The notes below the pieces were generated by a model. That model was not told where the DNA came from, did not search any database, and saw only the letters and a program-made list of their open reading frames with translations. Made by a program: the position numbers and the translations under genes. Of a DNA stretch of 64,000 bases, positions 20,260-29,386 are shown piece by piece; within the stretch, counting starts at the first letter, position 1, and each line of letters opens with the position of its first letter. The DNA is taken from the NCBI RefSeq assembly GCF_946478785.1, contig NZ_CAMLDD010000016.1, forward strand, positions 51,308 through 115,307, in the 5' to 3' direction. This stretch comes from an uncultured Flavobacterium sp. (GTDB lineage: Bacteria; Bacteroidota; Bacteroidia; Flavobacteriales; Flavobacteriaceae).

Positions 20260-22995
20260 ATGTATCAATTTGTAAAATATATTTTGATGCTTTTATTGGC
20301 ATCATTAAGTTTGGTTTCCTGTAAACAAAAGCAGGGAAATAAAATAAAAGTTGGGTTTTCTCAAGCCATGACTACTGATGACTGGCGAAAACAAATGAAC
20401 AGCTCTATTAAAATTGAAGCGTCATTGCGTCCTGAGGTCGATTTACATATTAGTGATGCCAATAATAACATTGAAAAACAGATAGAGGATATTGAAAATT
20501 TTATATCCAATAAAGTAAATATTATTATAGTATCGCCCATTCAGTCAAAGCCCTTAACAGCAGTTGTAGAAAAATCCATAAAGGCAGGAATTCCGGTTCT
20601 TATAGTAGACAGGAAAATTGATGGAGAAAATTACACCGCTTACCTTGGGGCCGATAATATTGAAATTGGAAGAATTGCCGCCCGATACATTATTTCGCAT
20701 AGCAAAGGTTCTGAAAAAGTTATCGAAATCACCGGAGCAGACGGTTCGTCGCCAGCATATGAGCGCCATCTGGGATTTGAGCAGATAATGAATGAAAACA
20801 AACATTTTAAAGTAATAAATACCATTCATGGCAACTGGGAAGGAGAGTCGGTTAAAGGGCCTTTAAAAACAATACTTTTACAAAATCCAGAAGTTGAATA
20901 TATCTTTGCGCATAACGACCGTATGGCCCTAAGTGCCTGGGAAACTGCAAAAACACTAGGACTGGAAAAAAAGATTAAATTTTTGGGAGTCGATGGTCTT
21001 AATACCGTTAATGGTGGTATTGAGTTGGTAAAAAACGGCGTTTTAGACGGAACTATTTTATATCCGACAGGTGGAAATGAAGCTTTGAAATTAGCTTTGA
21101 AGATCTATAATAAAGAACAGTTTGCCAAAAATAACATTCTCAACACAATCGTAATCGACAGGAACAATGCTGAAATCATAGAAAATCAGATGGACAAAGT
21201 AGACCAGCAGCAAATGGTTATCGAGTCGCAGCAAGCCGCAATAAAAGTGCAGGAAAAAGAATATGCCTCTCAGAATAATTTAGTCAGGTTGCTCAGTTTT
21301 TTTCTGGTGATTATCCTGAGTCTGACCATTTACAGTATTTATTCGACTATTTCTATTTCAAGAAAGAAAAAACAGCTCGAAAAAATTAATCAGACGGTAA
21401 TAGACCAAAATGATGAAATTCAGGAAATGGCTAAAGTTGCCGAAAGAAGCAACGAAGCAAAACTGAATTTTTTTACAGGCCTTTCGCATGAGTTTAAAAC
21501 ACCCATAACCCTGATTATGAGTTATGTGGAATCCCTGATTGAAAATGAGAGAATTAAAGGGACTTCACTTATTGATGAGGTAAAACTGATTCATAAAAAC
21601 TCCAACAGATTGCTGCGATTAATAAATCAGCTATTGGATTTTAGAAAAATCGAAGAGCAAAAATTCATATTAAAAGCTTCAAACACGAACATCTTTGATT
21701 TTACAAATGAGGTAATGACCAATTTCAGAGGCGAGGCTTCCCGACGTAATATAGATTTTCAGCTTATTTGCAAAAATAAAAATCTGGAGCTGTTTATTGA
21801 TAGAAGCCTGATGGATAAAGTGTATTTCAATTTGCTCTCTAATGCTTTTAAATTTACACCCGACAACGGAAAAATAGTGATTTCGATTGTAGAAAATCAA
21901 GACAATTCTGTTAAAATCAGTTTTAAGGATTCAGGAATTGGAATCCCTGAGAATGAATTATCCAATGTATTCAGCCCGTTTTTCAAAGCTTCAAATAATA
22001 ATAAAAACAGTTCAGGAATAGGGCTTCATTTATCAAAAGAATTTGTGCTTTTACATCATGGCACTATCGAACTTAAATCGAAGCAGGGAAGTGAATTTAT
22101 AATAAGATTATTAAAAGGCAGCAGCCATTTAGAGCCATCTGAAATCATCAGTAAAAGAGAAAACTTAAACATGGTTCCAAATCTGATAACAGATTATCTC
22201 GACGCAGAGCCTGATTTTAAAGAAGTTCCTGTACATACTGATGAAAGACATTCTCTTTTAGTTATAGAAGATAACGCTGATTTGGTTACCTTCTTAAAAT
22301 CCAAGTTATCAAACGAATATGTAGTTCAAACTTCTGATGGGAGTGATGCTATTGAAAAAGCTATGGAAATGGTTCCTGATATCATCATCTGCGATATTAA
22401 TTTGGTTGATAAAGACGGTTATGAAATTAGCAGAGATTTAAAAAAGGATTTGCGAACTTCTCATATTCCAATCATTATATTAACAGCACAGAGCAATAAG
22501 GAATCCGTTTTAAAAGGATTACAGAGTGGTGTAGATCAATATCTTACAAAGCCTTTTAGCCTTTCAATTTTAAAGCAGTCTATTTTAAGTCTCCTTTTCA
22601 ACAGAGAAAAACTGCGTTACTATTATACTAATAATATTTATCGTATTGAACCCGAATCGAAATTTGGAAATCAGGAGCAATCATTTATTACTAAAATGAA
22701 TAATATCATTTCGGCAAATGTCGATGACCCAAAATTTTCTGTTGAAGATTTAGCTGATAAATTAGGGGTTTCCAGAGTTCAGTTGTATCGAAAGGTAAAA
22801 GCTATTATCGGCATCAATATCAGTGATCATATTAATAATGTAAAATTAGAAAAAGCAGCAGAGCTTTTAAAGTCCAATGAAATGAATATTTCTGAAATTG
22901 CCTACTCGCTTGGATTCTCTTCTCCCAACTATTTTTCTACAGCTTTTAAGAATAAATTTGGGATTTCACCAAAGGAATACAAATCTTCAAACTAA
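20260..22995 (+). CDS. Hybrid two-component system sensor/regulator of the fructan locus
   Basis: A 911-aa single-chain sensor and transcription factor. It opens with a lipoprotein-like signal (SLVSC), then a periplasmic sugar-binding domain of LacI/RbsB type (about 25-310), a coiled coil, a membrane helix (about 344-362), a histidine kinase with H410 (LSHEFKTPITLI) and ATP-binding motifs NLLSNAFKFTP, DSGIGIPE and GIGLHLSKE, a receiver with D712 (IICDINLVDKDG) and a C-terminal AraC-type HTH (about 805-911). The sugar-binding sensor type rather than beta-propellers, together with the fructan genes downstream, matches Bacteroides BT1754, which senses fructose. It probably activates 23226-34998. 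Confidence 0.92.
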   Translation: MYQFVKYILMLLLASLSLVSCKQKQGNKIKVGFSQAMTTDDWRKQMNSSIKIEASLRPEVDLHISDANNNIEKQIEDIENFISNKVNIIIVSPIQSKPLTAVVEKSIKAGIPVLIVDRKIDGENYTAYLGADNIEIGRIAARYIISHSKGSEKVIEITGADGSSPAYERHLGFEQIMNENKHFKVINTIHGNWEGESVKGPLKTILLQNPEVEYIFAHNDRMALSAWETAKTLGLEKKIKFLGVDGLNTVNGGIELVKNGVLDGTILYPTGGNEALKLALKIYNKEQFAKNNILNTIVIDRNNAEIIENQMDKVDQQQMVIESQQAAIKVQEKEYASQNNLVRLLSFFLVIILSLTIYSIYSTISISRKKKQLEKINQTVIDQNDEIQEMAKVAERSNEAKLNFFTGLSHEFKTPITLIMSYVESLIENERIKGTSLIDEVKLIHKNSNRLLRLINQLLDFRKIEEQKFILKASNTNIFDFTNEVMTNFRGEASRRNIDFQLICKNKNLELFIDRSLMDKVYFNLLSNAFKFTPDNGKIVISIVENQDNSVKISFKDSGIGIPENELSNVFSPFFKASNNNKNSSGIGLHLSKEFVLLHHGTIELKSKQGSEFIIRLLKGSSHLEPSEIISKRENLNMVPNLITDYLDAEPDFKEVPVHTDERHSLLVIEDNADLVTFLKSKLSNEYVVQTSDGSDAIEKAMEMVPDIIICDINLVDKDGYEISRDLKKDLRTSHIPIIILTAQSNKESVLKGLQSGVDQYLTKPFSLSILKQSILSLLFNREKLRYYYTNNIYRIEPESKFGNQEQSFITKMNNIISANVDDPKFSVEDLADKLGVSRVQLYRKVKAIIGINISDHINNVKLEKAAELLKSNEMNISEIAYSLGFSSPNYFSTAFKNKFGISPKEYKSSN

Positions 22996-22998
22996 AGC

Positions 22999-23058
22999 AG
23001 GTTTAAAATTGATACAAATCAGGTATCAATTTTAAACCTTATGTATCAAAATCGAAAC
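22999..23058 (+). promoter_or_regulatory. Hairpin and candidate HTCS operator between the sensor gene and the fructan operon
   Basis: A perfect 17-bp inverted repeat (22999-23015 and 23023-23039, 7-base loop) lies just after the sensor stop, with no T-run on the plus strand. Its right arm begins GTATCAATTTTAAAC, and a similar GTATCAAAATCGAAAC follows 20 bp later at 23043. Direct repeats about two helical turns apart suit an AraC-type regulator. It could serve as terminator, operator or both. Confidence 0.4.
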
Positions 23059-23225
23059 TACACGGTTTTCGTAAATATATTTAAACTTCTGTAAAGCCCT
23101 GTAAATTAGCAGTTTTTTGTTCAAATATCAAACTCTCAATATTTATAGAATTAAATTGTAACATCATTAAAAATAAGTTCTTTTCATTGCGGATATCTTA
23201 GCGATAAGTTTTTAATACATCTACA

Positions 23226-24584
23226 ATGAATAAGATATTGATTTGGTCTGTTACTGCTGCACTGGCAGGTTTTCTATTCGGTTTTGATACCGTAGTTATT
23301 TCTGGAGCTGATAAACAACTGCAGCTTCTCTGGCATTCATCTGATGCTTTTCATGGATCTGTTGTTATGGCAATGGCACTTTGGGGAACAGTAATAGGTG
23401 CTATTTTTGGAGGAATCCCGACTAATAAAATAGGTCGTAAAAAAACATTATTCTGGATTGGGATTTTATATTTTGTTTCAGCTGTTGGTGCTGCTTTTGC
23501 AAATGACCCATTTGTATTTGCTGCTTTTAGGTTTATAGGAGGTTTAGGTGTTGGTGCTTCAACCATTGCCGCTCCGGCTTATGTATCTGAAATTGCCCCG
23601 GCAGATAAGAGAGGCCGATTGGTAGCTTTGTACCAGTTTAATATCGTATTAGGAATCCTGGTTGCTTTTATCTCCAATTACTTTTTAAAAGATATTGGTG
23701 AAAATGCATGGCGTTGGATGGTAGGAGTTCAGGCTTTTCCATCGATTATTTATATTCTTTTCATACTTACAATTCCTGAAAGTCCAAGATGGTTATTATC
23801 TAAAAATCGTGATGAAGAGGCCCGTAAAGTACTGTTTCAAATTGATCCGACAGCGAATCTTTCTGATATTATGGATGATTCGAGAGAAAATGGAGTTACT
23901 AAACATGAAAACATTTTCATGAAAAAATATAGATTCCCATTAATATTGGCTTTCCTTATTGCATTTTTTAATCAGTTTTCAGGAATTAATGCCTTTTTAT
24001 ATTACGCGCCAAGAATTTTTGAAGAAGCAGGATTAGGACAAAACACAGCTTTATTAAGCAGTATCGGAATCGGAATAACGAATCTTATATTTACCTTAAT
24101 TGGTGTGGCATTAATCGACAAATTAGGAAGAAAGTTGTTAATGTACATTGGTTCTGTTGGATATATTATTTCTTTAGGATTGGTCTCTGCAGCCTTTTAT
24201 TACGATTGGGGAGGATTATCAGTACCTATTTTCCTTTTCTTGTTTATTGCTTCGCATGCCATTGGTCAGGGAGCTGTTATCTGGGTTTTTATCTCAGAAA
24301 TTTTTCCAAATCACATTCGTGCATCCGGACAGGCATTTGGAAGTTCAGTACACTGGGTTTTGGCAGCAATTATTCCATCTTTAATTCCGATGTTATTTTC
24401 AGAAATCGGACCTGAAGTTGTATTCTTAATTTTTACACTCATGATGGTGCTTCAATTACTGTTTGTCATTTTTATGATGCCGGAGACCAAAGGAATTTCT
24501 TTAGAAGCATTAAGTGAAAATCTAACTAAAAAAAATATCAAAAAAAATGAAATCAAAGAAACATCTACCGCTGGCATTTTGTAG
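23226..24584 (+). CDS. MFS sugar porter (probable fructose importer)
   Basis: A 452-aa, 12-helix inner-membrane transporter of the sugar porter family. It shows FGFDTVVISGA in helix 1, NKIGRKK after helix 2, PESPRWLL before the central loop, DKLGRKLL in the second half and PETKGISLEAL near the C-terminus. It occupies the same place as the monosaccharide importer BT1758 of the Bacteroides fructan locus. Fructose as substrate is inferred from the neighbours. Its 3' end overlaps the GH32 gene by 38 bp, so the two are translated from one message. Confidence 0.88.
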   Translation: MNKILIWSVTAALAGFLFGFDTVVISGADKQLQLLWHSSDAFHGSVVMAMALWGTVIGAIFGGIPTNKIGRKKTLFWIGILYFVSAVGAAFANDPFVFAAFRFIGGLGVGASTIAAPAYVSEIAPADKRGRLVALYQFNIVLGILVAFISNYFLKDIGENAWRWMVGVQAFPSIIYILFILTIPESPRWLLSKNRDEEARKVLFQIDPTANLSDIMDDSRENGVTKHENIFMKKYRFPLILAFLIAFFNQFSGINAFLYYAPRIFEEAGLGQNTALLSSIGIGITNLIFTLIGVALIDKLGRKLLMYIGSVGYIISLGLVSAAFYYDWGGLSVPIFLFLFIASHAIGQGAVIWVFISEIFPNHIRASGQAFGSSVHWVLAAIIPSLIPMLFSEIGPEVVFLIFTLMMVLQLLFVIFMMPETKGISLEALSENLTKKNIKKNEIKETSTAGIL

Positions 24585-26154
24585 TGCTGTTCTATTTTCA
24601 ATAACAGGTTGCAAACCATTTTCTGCTACAGCACAAACAGCTCCCGTTTCAGTTGTAAATACGGCAGAGGAAAAAATGTATCGCCCTAATTTTCATTTTA
24701 CTCCTAAAAAAGGATGGATGAATGATCCAAACGGAATGTTTTTCGCTGACGGAAATTATCATTTGTTCTATCAGTATTATCCCGATGGAAATAAATGGGG
24801 ACCAATGCACTGGGGACATGCCATTAGTAAAGACATGATTAAATGGGAAGAACAGCCCATTGCGATATACCCGGATAAAGACAAATTCATTTTTTCTGGA
24901 AGTGCTGTTGTAGATACCAACAACACTTCAGGTTTAGGTACCGGAAAAACAGCTCCAATTGTAGCGATTTATACGCTACATGATATGACAAAGGAAAAAG
25001 AAAACAAAATTGATGTAGAGCAGCAGGATATAGCGTATTCGAATGACAATGGTTTTACGTGGCAGAAATTTGAGGAAGGAAATCCTGTCATCAAAAATCC
25101 TGGTATTCGTGATTTTCGCGATCCTAAAGTAACCTGGGATGAAACCCATAAACAATGGATAATGGTACTTGCAGCTCAGGATAGATCACAGTTTTACAAA
25201 TCAAAAGACCTTAAAAATTGGGAATATCTATATGATTTTGGAAAAGACATCGGTGCCCATGGAGGTGTTTGGGAATGTCCTGACTTTTTTGAGATGAAGG
25301 TAAAAGGATCTGCAGAAACCAAATGGGTTTTAATTCAGAGTTTAAATCCGGGTGGAGCTAATGGCGGTTCCGGAACACAATATTTTATTGGAGATTTTGA
25401 TGGAAAAACCTTCACGCAGGATAGCAATTTTGCTAAAAAAGTAGAAAAAGAAAAAGCAGTCTGGCTAGATTACGGAAAAGATAATTATGCGGGAGTAACC
25501 TGGAACAATATTCCGAATTCTGATGGGCGAAAATTATTTATAGGATGGATGTCAAACTGGGATTACGCACAACAGGTCCCAACATTTGGATGGAGAGGAA
25601 GCACCACAATTGCAAGGGAAATTCAGTTGATCAAAAAAGGAAATGATTACAGTTTGATTTCTAACCCTGTAGCGGAAATCAATAAATATATTTCTAAAAC
25701 GGTTAAGGCAAAAAACATAAAAGGTAAAGGTACGATCTCAATTCCGGAAACAGGAAAAATAGATTTGACCCAGGCAATTATCAATTTAGACTTAAAAAAC
25801 TTAAAACAGGATACCTACACCTTTACGCTTTCAAATGAGAGCGGAGAATCATTGTCTTTTGGTCTTAATAATTCAGAGCATCATTTGTTTTTGGATCGTT
25901 CTAAGTCCGGAAATACTGATTTCTCAGACAAATTTGCTTCCACTATTACCAAAGCAACTTTAGACGGAAACCAAAAAGAGGGAACTTTTAAAATCATCTT
26001 AGATAAAACATCTATTGAAATATTTTATAACAATGGCGAAAGAGTAATCACAGAAATATTTTTCTCCAATCAGCCATTTAAGTCCCTTTCAGTTTCTTCA
26101 AACGGAGGAGTCGAATTGCGCAATATCGTATTGAATCAATTAAATATAAACTAA
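24547..26154 (+). CDS. GH32 fructan hydrolase, lipoprotein
   Basis: A 535-aa protein with a lipobox (SITGC) and an intact GH32 catalytic site: nucleophile D60 in WMNDPNG, transition-state stabiliser D192 in FRDPKV and acid/base E243 in WECPDFF. The five-bladed propeller is followed by the usual C-terminal beta-sandwich (about 390-535). Family members release fructose from levan, inulin or sucrose. The overlap with the MFS gene and the position before susC mark it as an exo-acting enzyme delivering fructose to the importer; exo action and linkage preference are inference. Confidence 0.93.
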   Translation: MKSKKHLPLAFCSAVLFSITGCKPFSATAQTAPVSVVNTAEEKMYRPNFHFTPKKGWMNDPNGMFFADGNYHLFYQYYPDGNKWGPMHWGHAISKDMIKWEEQPIAIYPDKDKFIFSGSAVVDTNNTSGLGTGKTAPIVAIYTLHDMTKEKENKIDVEQQDIAYSNDNGFTWQKFEEGNPVIKNPGIRDFRDPKVTWDETHKQWIMVLAAQDRSQFYKSKDLKNWEYLYDFGKDIGAHGGVWECPDFFEMKVKGSAETKWVLIQSLNPGGANGGSGTQYFIGDFDGKTFTQDSNFAKKVEKEKAVWLDYGKDNYAGVTWNNIPNSDGRKLFIGWMSNWDYAQQVPTFGWRGSTTIAREIQLIKKGNDYSLISNPVAEINKYISKTVKAKNIKGKGTISIPETGKIDLTQAIINLDLKNLKQDTYTFTLSNESGESLSFGLNNSEHHLFLDRSKSGNTDFSDKFASTITKATLDGNQKEGTFKIILDKTSIEIFYNNGERVITEIFFSNQPFKSLSVSSNGGVELRNIVLNQLNIN

Positions 26155-26180
26155 ACTAACGTAAACCAAACCACGAACTT

Positions 26181-29100
26181 ATGAAAAGTAAAATTATTTA
26201 TTTTCTATTTTTCTTCTTTCCAATGCTGATTGCAGCTCAGGAAAGCGGAATTAAAGGAACGGTAATTTCGTCAGATGATGGAATGCCTCTACCTGGAGCA
26301 ACCGTAATTATCTCCGGAACCAATACCAGTACAGTAACAGATTTTGACGGGAATTTCTCTTTTCAGCAAATAAATCCAGATGCCGTAATTGTTGTTTCTT
26401 TTATCGGATATGCACCACAAACAATCTCCGTTAAAGGGCAAAAAACAGTTAATATAACTTTAAAAACAGACAATAATCAACTAAATGAGGTTGTTGTAAC
26501 CGGATATTCAAAACAAAAGAAAACAGATATTACCGGAGCTGTTGCCGTTGTAAACATGAAGGAAGTCATGAAACAGCCGGAACCCAACCCAATTAAAGCG
26601 TTACAAGGAAGAGTAGCGGGGGTAAAAATTACGTCTGACGGTTCTCCAAGCGGAGGAAATACAAAAGTGGTCATTCGTGGAGTAGCAACCTTGGGAGATA
26701 ATACAGGCCCTCTTTATGTAATTGACGGAATGCCAACCAAATCGGGAATGCATGAATTGAATCCAAACGATATTGAGACGATTCAGGTTTTAAAAGATGC
26801 ATCATCTGCCAGTATTTATGGTTCGCGCGCATCAAACGGAGTTATCATTATTACGACCAAAAAAGGAAAAGCGGGCAAAATGAGAATCAATTTTAGTACT
26901 TATACTTCTTTTTCGGATTATTCAAGAAAGTTGGAAGTGCTAAATGCCAATCAGTTTGGACAGGCTTTATGGCAGGCGAATATCAACGACGGATTAAATC
27001 CGAATAATAATAATTTGCGTTACCAATTTGACTGGTCTGTAAATAATAACAAACCACAATTAAACAAAGTTCTGGTTCCTGAATATTTAGATGCAAATCA
27101 AACGCTGAAAGCTTCGAATACCGATTGGTACGATGCCATTTCGCAAACCGGAATAGCAAATTCGTATGATTTGTCAGTTTCTAATGCTTCAGACAAAGGA
27201 AACTATGTTTTTTCGTTAGGCTATTATGGAAGTGAAGGGGTTGTAAAAACAACTGATTTCGAGAGAATTTCGGCTAGAATGAATGGCTCCTACAAATATT
27301 TTGACGGTAAACTTGTTATTGGAGAAAATTTCAGTTTCAATCGTACCAATGAAGTTTCAGATCCGGGAGTTTTAGATCCTGCGTTGCGTGCACTGCCAAT
27401 TATTCCGGTACATACGGTTGACGGTAAAGGCTGGGGTGGACCAGTGGGCGGAATGAATGACAGACAAAATCCAGTTCGTCTTTTAGAATATAATAAAGAC
27501 AATAATTACAATTATTTACGTCTTTTCGGGAATATGTATGCCGATTTAGAAATTATCAAAAACCTGCATATCAAAAGTAGTTTTGGTATTGATTATGGGT
27601 TTTTTAAAAAACGTACACTGCAAAGAAGTTATCAATCCGGTTATCTTCAAAACGATCAGACATCAGCTACAATAGACCAATCTGTGAGCGATAAATGGAC
27701 ATGGAGTAATACAGCGATTTATAGTTTGAATTTTGGGAAAAGCAATTTGAATTTATTGGCAGGAACTGAGATGAACAAAGATACTTTTGAAAACACAACG
27801 TTACGTAAAAATGACTTTTTGATCCAAACCCCTGATTATATGTATCCTGATGCAGGAACAGGAGAATCGTTTACAAGCGGAACTTCAACCGGATATTCTT
27901 TGCTTTCTTATTTCGGAAAAGCAGATTATGAATTTGATAATCGTTATTTGCTTTCAGCGACAATCCGTCGTGATGGTTCTTCACGCTTTGGTAAAAACAA
28001 TAAATACGGAACTTTTCCAGCGGTTTCTGCGGGATGGAGAATAAGTAATGAAAATTTCATTAAAGACAATGTTTCAGTAATTTCTGATTTAAAATTAAGA
28101 GCAGGATGGGGACAAACAGGAAATCAGGAAATTAGTAATACCGCCATTTATTCTCTTTATATAGCAGATTATGCAGGTGGAAGCCCTACCTGGGCGACCT
28201 CTTTTGGTACCGCTTATGATTTTTCAGGAAACGGAAAAGGAGTGTTGCCATCAGGTTTTAGAGCTACTCAAACTGCTAACGATGATTTAAAATGGGAAAC
28301 TACTACTCAAATCAACATAGGTTTAGATTTTGGAATATTCAAACAAAAACTAAGCGGTTCTGTGGATTATTACATCAAGAAAACAGAAGATCTTTTGGTA
28401 TTACCTCCTTATTTAGGTGTAATTGGCGAAGGTGGAAACCGATGGGTTAACGGTGCTTCTATGGAAAATGAAGGATGGGAAGTTACTCTGGGTTACAGCG
28501 ATGAAACTTCATTTGGATTGAAATATGATATTTCTGGAAATATTTCGGCAAACAAAAACAAGATTACACATTTGCCAGATGAGGTAAGAAATAATTATGG
28601 AGGAGACGGACTTGATGATAATATTTTAGGCCGCCCGATCAACTCTATGTATGGGTATGTTACTGACGGATTGTTTAAAAATCAGGACGAAGTAGACAAC
28701 TCGGCTATTCAGGAAGGGAAAGGCCTTGGAAGAATTCGTTACAAAGATTTAAATGGAGACGGAACCATTACAGATAAAGACCGTACCTGGATCGGAAATC
28801 CAAATCCTGGATTGACTTACGGATTTAATTTAAACTTATCCTATAAAAATTGGGATTTCACCACTTTCTGGGAAGGAGCAAGTGATGTTGATGTAATTAA
28901 TAATACCAAATACCAGACCGATTTCTGGAGTGTAGATGATGTAGGCTCTAACAAAGGAACTCGTTTGTTAAATGCCTGGTCTTTAGATAATCCAAACTCG
29001 ACTATTCCGGCTTTAACGACAGTGGATAGGAATGGAGAGTCAAGATTTTCAACCTACTACGTAGAAAAAGGAGACTATCTCAAACTGCGTGTTTTGCAGC

Positions 29101-29285
29101 TTGGCTATAGTTTACCAAAAGAGTTGTTGAAAAAAATAAGTTTAGAAAGCTTTAGATTCTATATCAGCGGACAAAACTTATTGATTATTGATGCAAAAAA
29201 TTTCACTGGTGTAGATCCTGAAAATGCAGGATTTGGATACCCACAGCCTACGACTTTTACGGCTGGTCTTAATTTTACTTTATAA
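26181..29285 (+). CDS. susC: SusC-type TonB-dependent outer-membrane transporter
   Basis: A 1034-aa protein with signal peptide, an N-terminal carboxypeptidase-like beta domain (GIKGTVISSDDGMPLPGATV), a TonB box region (LNEVVVTGYSKQKK), a plug domain (NPIKALQGRVAGVKI, GSRASNGVIIITTKKG) and a 22-strand barrel ending in FTAGLNFTL with terminal aromatic context. It imports oligosaccharides with its SusD lid. Fructo-oligosaccharides are the expected substrate from the two GH32 genes and the fructokinase. Confidence 0.93.
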   Translation: MKSKIIYFLFFFFPMLIAAQESGIKGTVISSDDGMPLPGATVIISGTNTSTVTDFDGNFSFQQINPDAVIVVSFIGYAPQTISVKGQKTVNITLKTDNNQLNEVVVTGYSKQKKTDITGAVAVVNMKEVMKQPEPNPIKALQGRVAGVKITSDGSPSGGNTKVVIRGVATLGDNTGPLYVIDGMPTKSGMHELNPNDIETIQVLKDASSASIYGSRASNGVIIITTKKGKAGKMRINFSTYTSFSDYSRKLEVLNANQFGQALWQANINDGLNPNNNNLRYQFDWSVNNNKPQLNKVLVPEYLDANQTLKASNTDWYDAISQTGIANSYDLSVSNASDKGNYVFSLGYYGSEGVVKTTDFERISARMNGSYKYFDGKLVIGENFSFNRTNEVSDPGVLDPALRALPIIPVHTVDGKGWGGPVGGMNDRQNPVRLLEYNKDNNYNYLRLFGNMYADLEIIKNLHIKSSFGIDYGFFKKRTLQRSYQSGYLQNDQTSATIDQSVSDKWTWSNTAIYSLNFGKSNLNLLAGTEMNKDTFENTTLRKNDFLIQTPDYMYPDAGTGESFTSGTSTGYSLLSYFGKADYEFDNRYLLSATIRRDGSSRFGKNNKYGTFPAVSAGWRISNENFIKDNVSVISDLKLRAGWGQTGNQEISNTAIYSLYIADYAGGSPTWATSFGTAYDFSGNGKGVLPSGFRATQTANDDLKWETTTQINIGLDFGIFKQKLSGSVDYYIKKTEDLLVLPPYLGVIGEGGNRWVNGASMENEGWEVTLGYSDETSFGLKYDISGNISANKNKITHLPDEVRNNYGGDGLDDNILGRPINSMYGYVTDGLFKNQDEVDNSAIQEGKGLGRIRYKDLNGDGTITDKDRTWIGNPNPGLTYGFNLNLSYKNWDFTTFWEGASDVDVINNTKYQTDFWSVDDVGSNKGTRLLNAWSLDNPNSTIPALTTVDRNGESRFSTYYVEKGDYLKLRVLQLGYSLPKELLKKISLESFRFYISGQNLLIIDAKNFTGVDPENAGFGYPQPTTFTAGLNFTL

Positions 29286-29306
29286 AGATTAAATCAAAAA
29301 AAATGA

Positions 29307-29352
29307 AATCGCCATGAATCAAAATCTTAAATACTAATGAAGAATGGCGATT
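29307..29352 (+). promoter_or_regulatory. Hairpin between susC and susD
   Basis: AATCGCCAT (29307-29315) and ATGGCGATT (29344-29352) form a perfect 9-bp stem with a 28-base loop in the 101-bp gap. It may stabilise or attenuate the message and so set the SusC:SusD ratio. No T-run follows. Confidence 0.35.
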
Positions 29353-29386
29353 CCATATTCCAATAAAAGGCAAATATTATTTACAT

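Noticed and set aside
23157..23225. Standard -33/-7 promoter before the sugar importer gene
   Set aside because: TATCTTAG is near the -7 consensus, but no TTG lies at a suitable distance.
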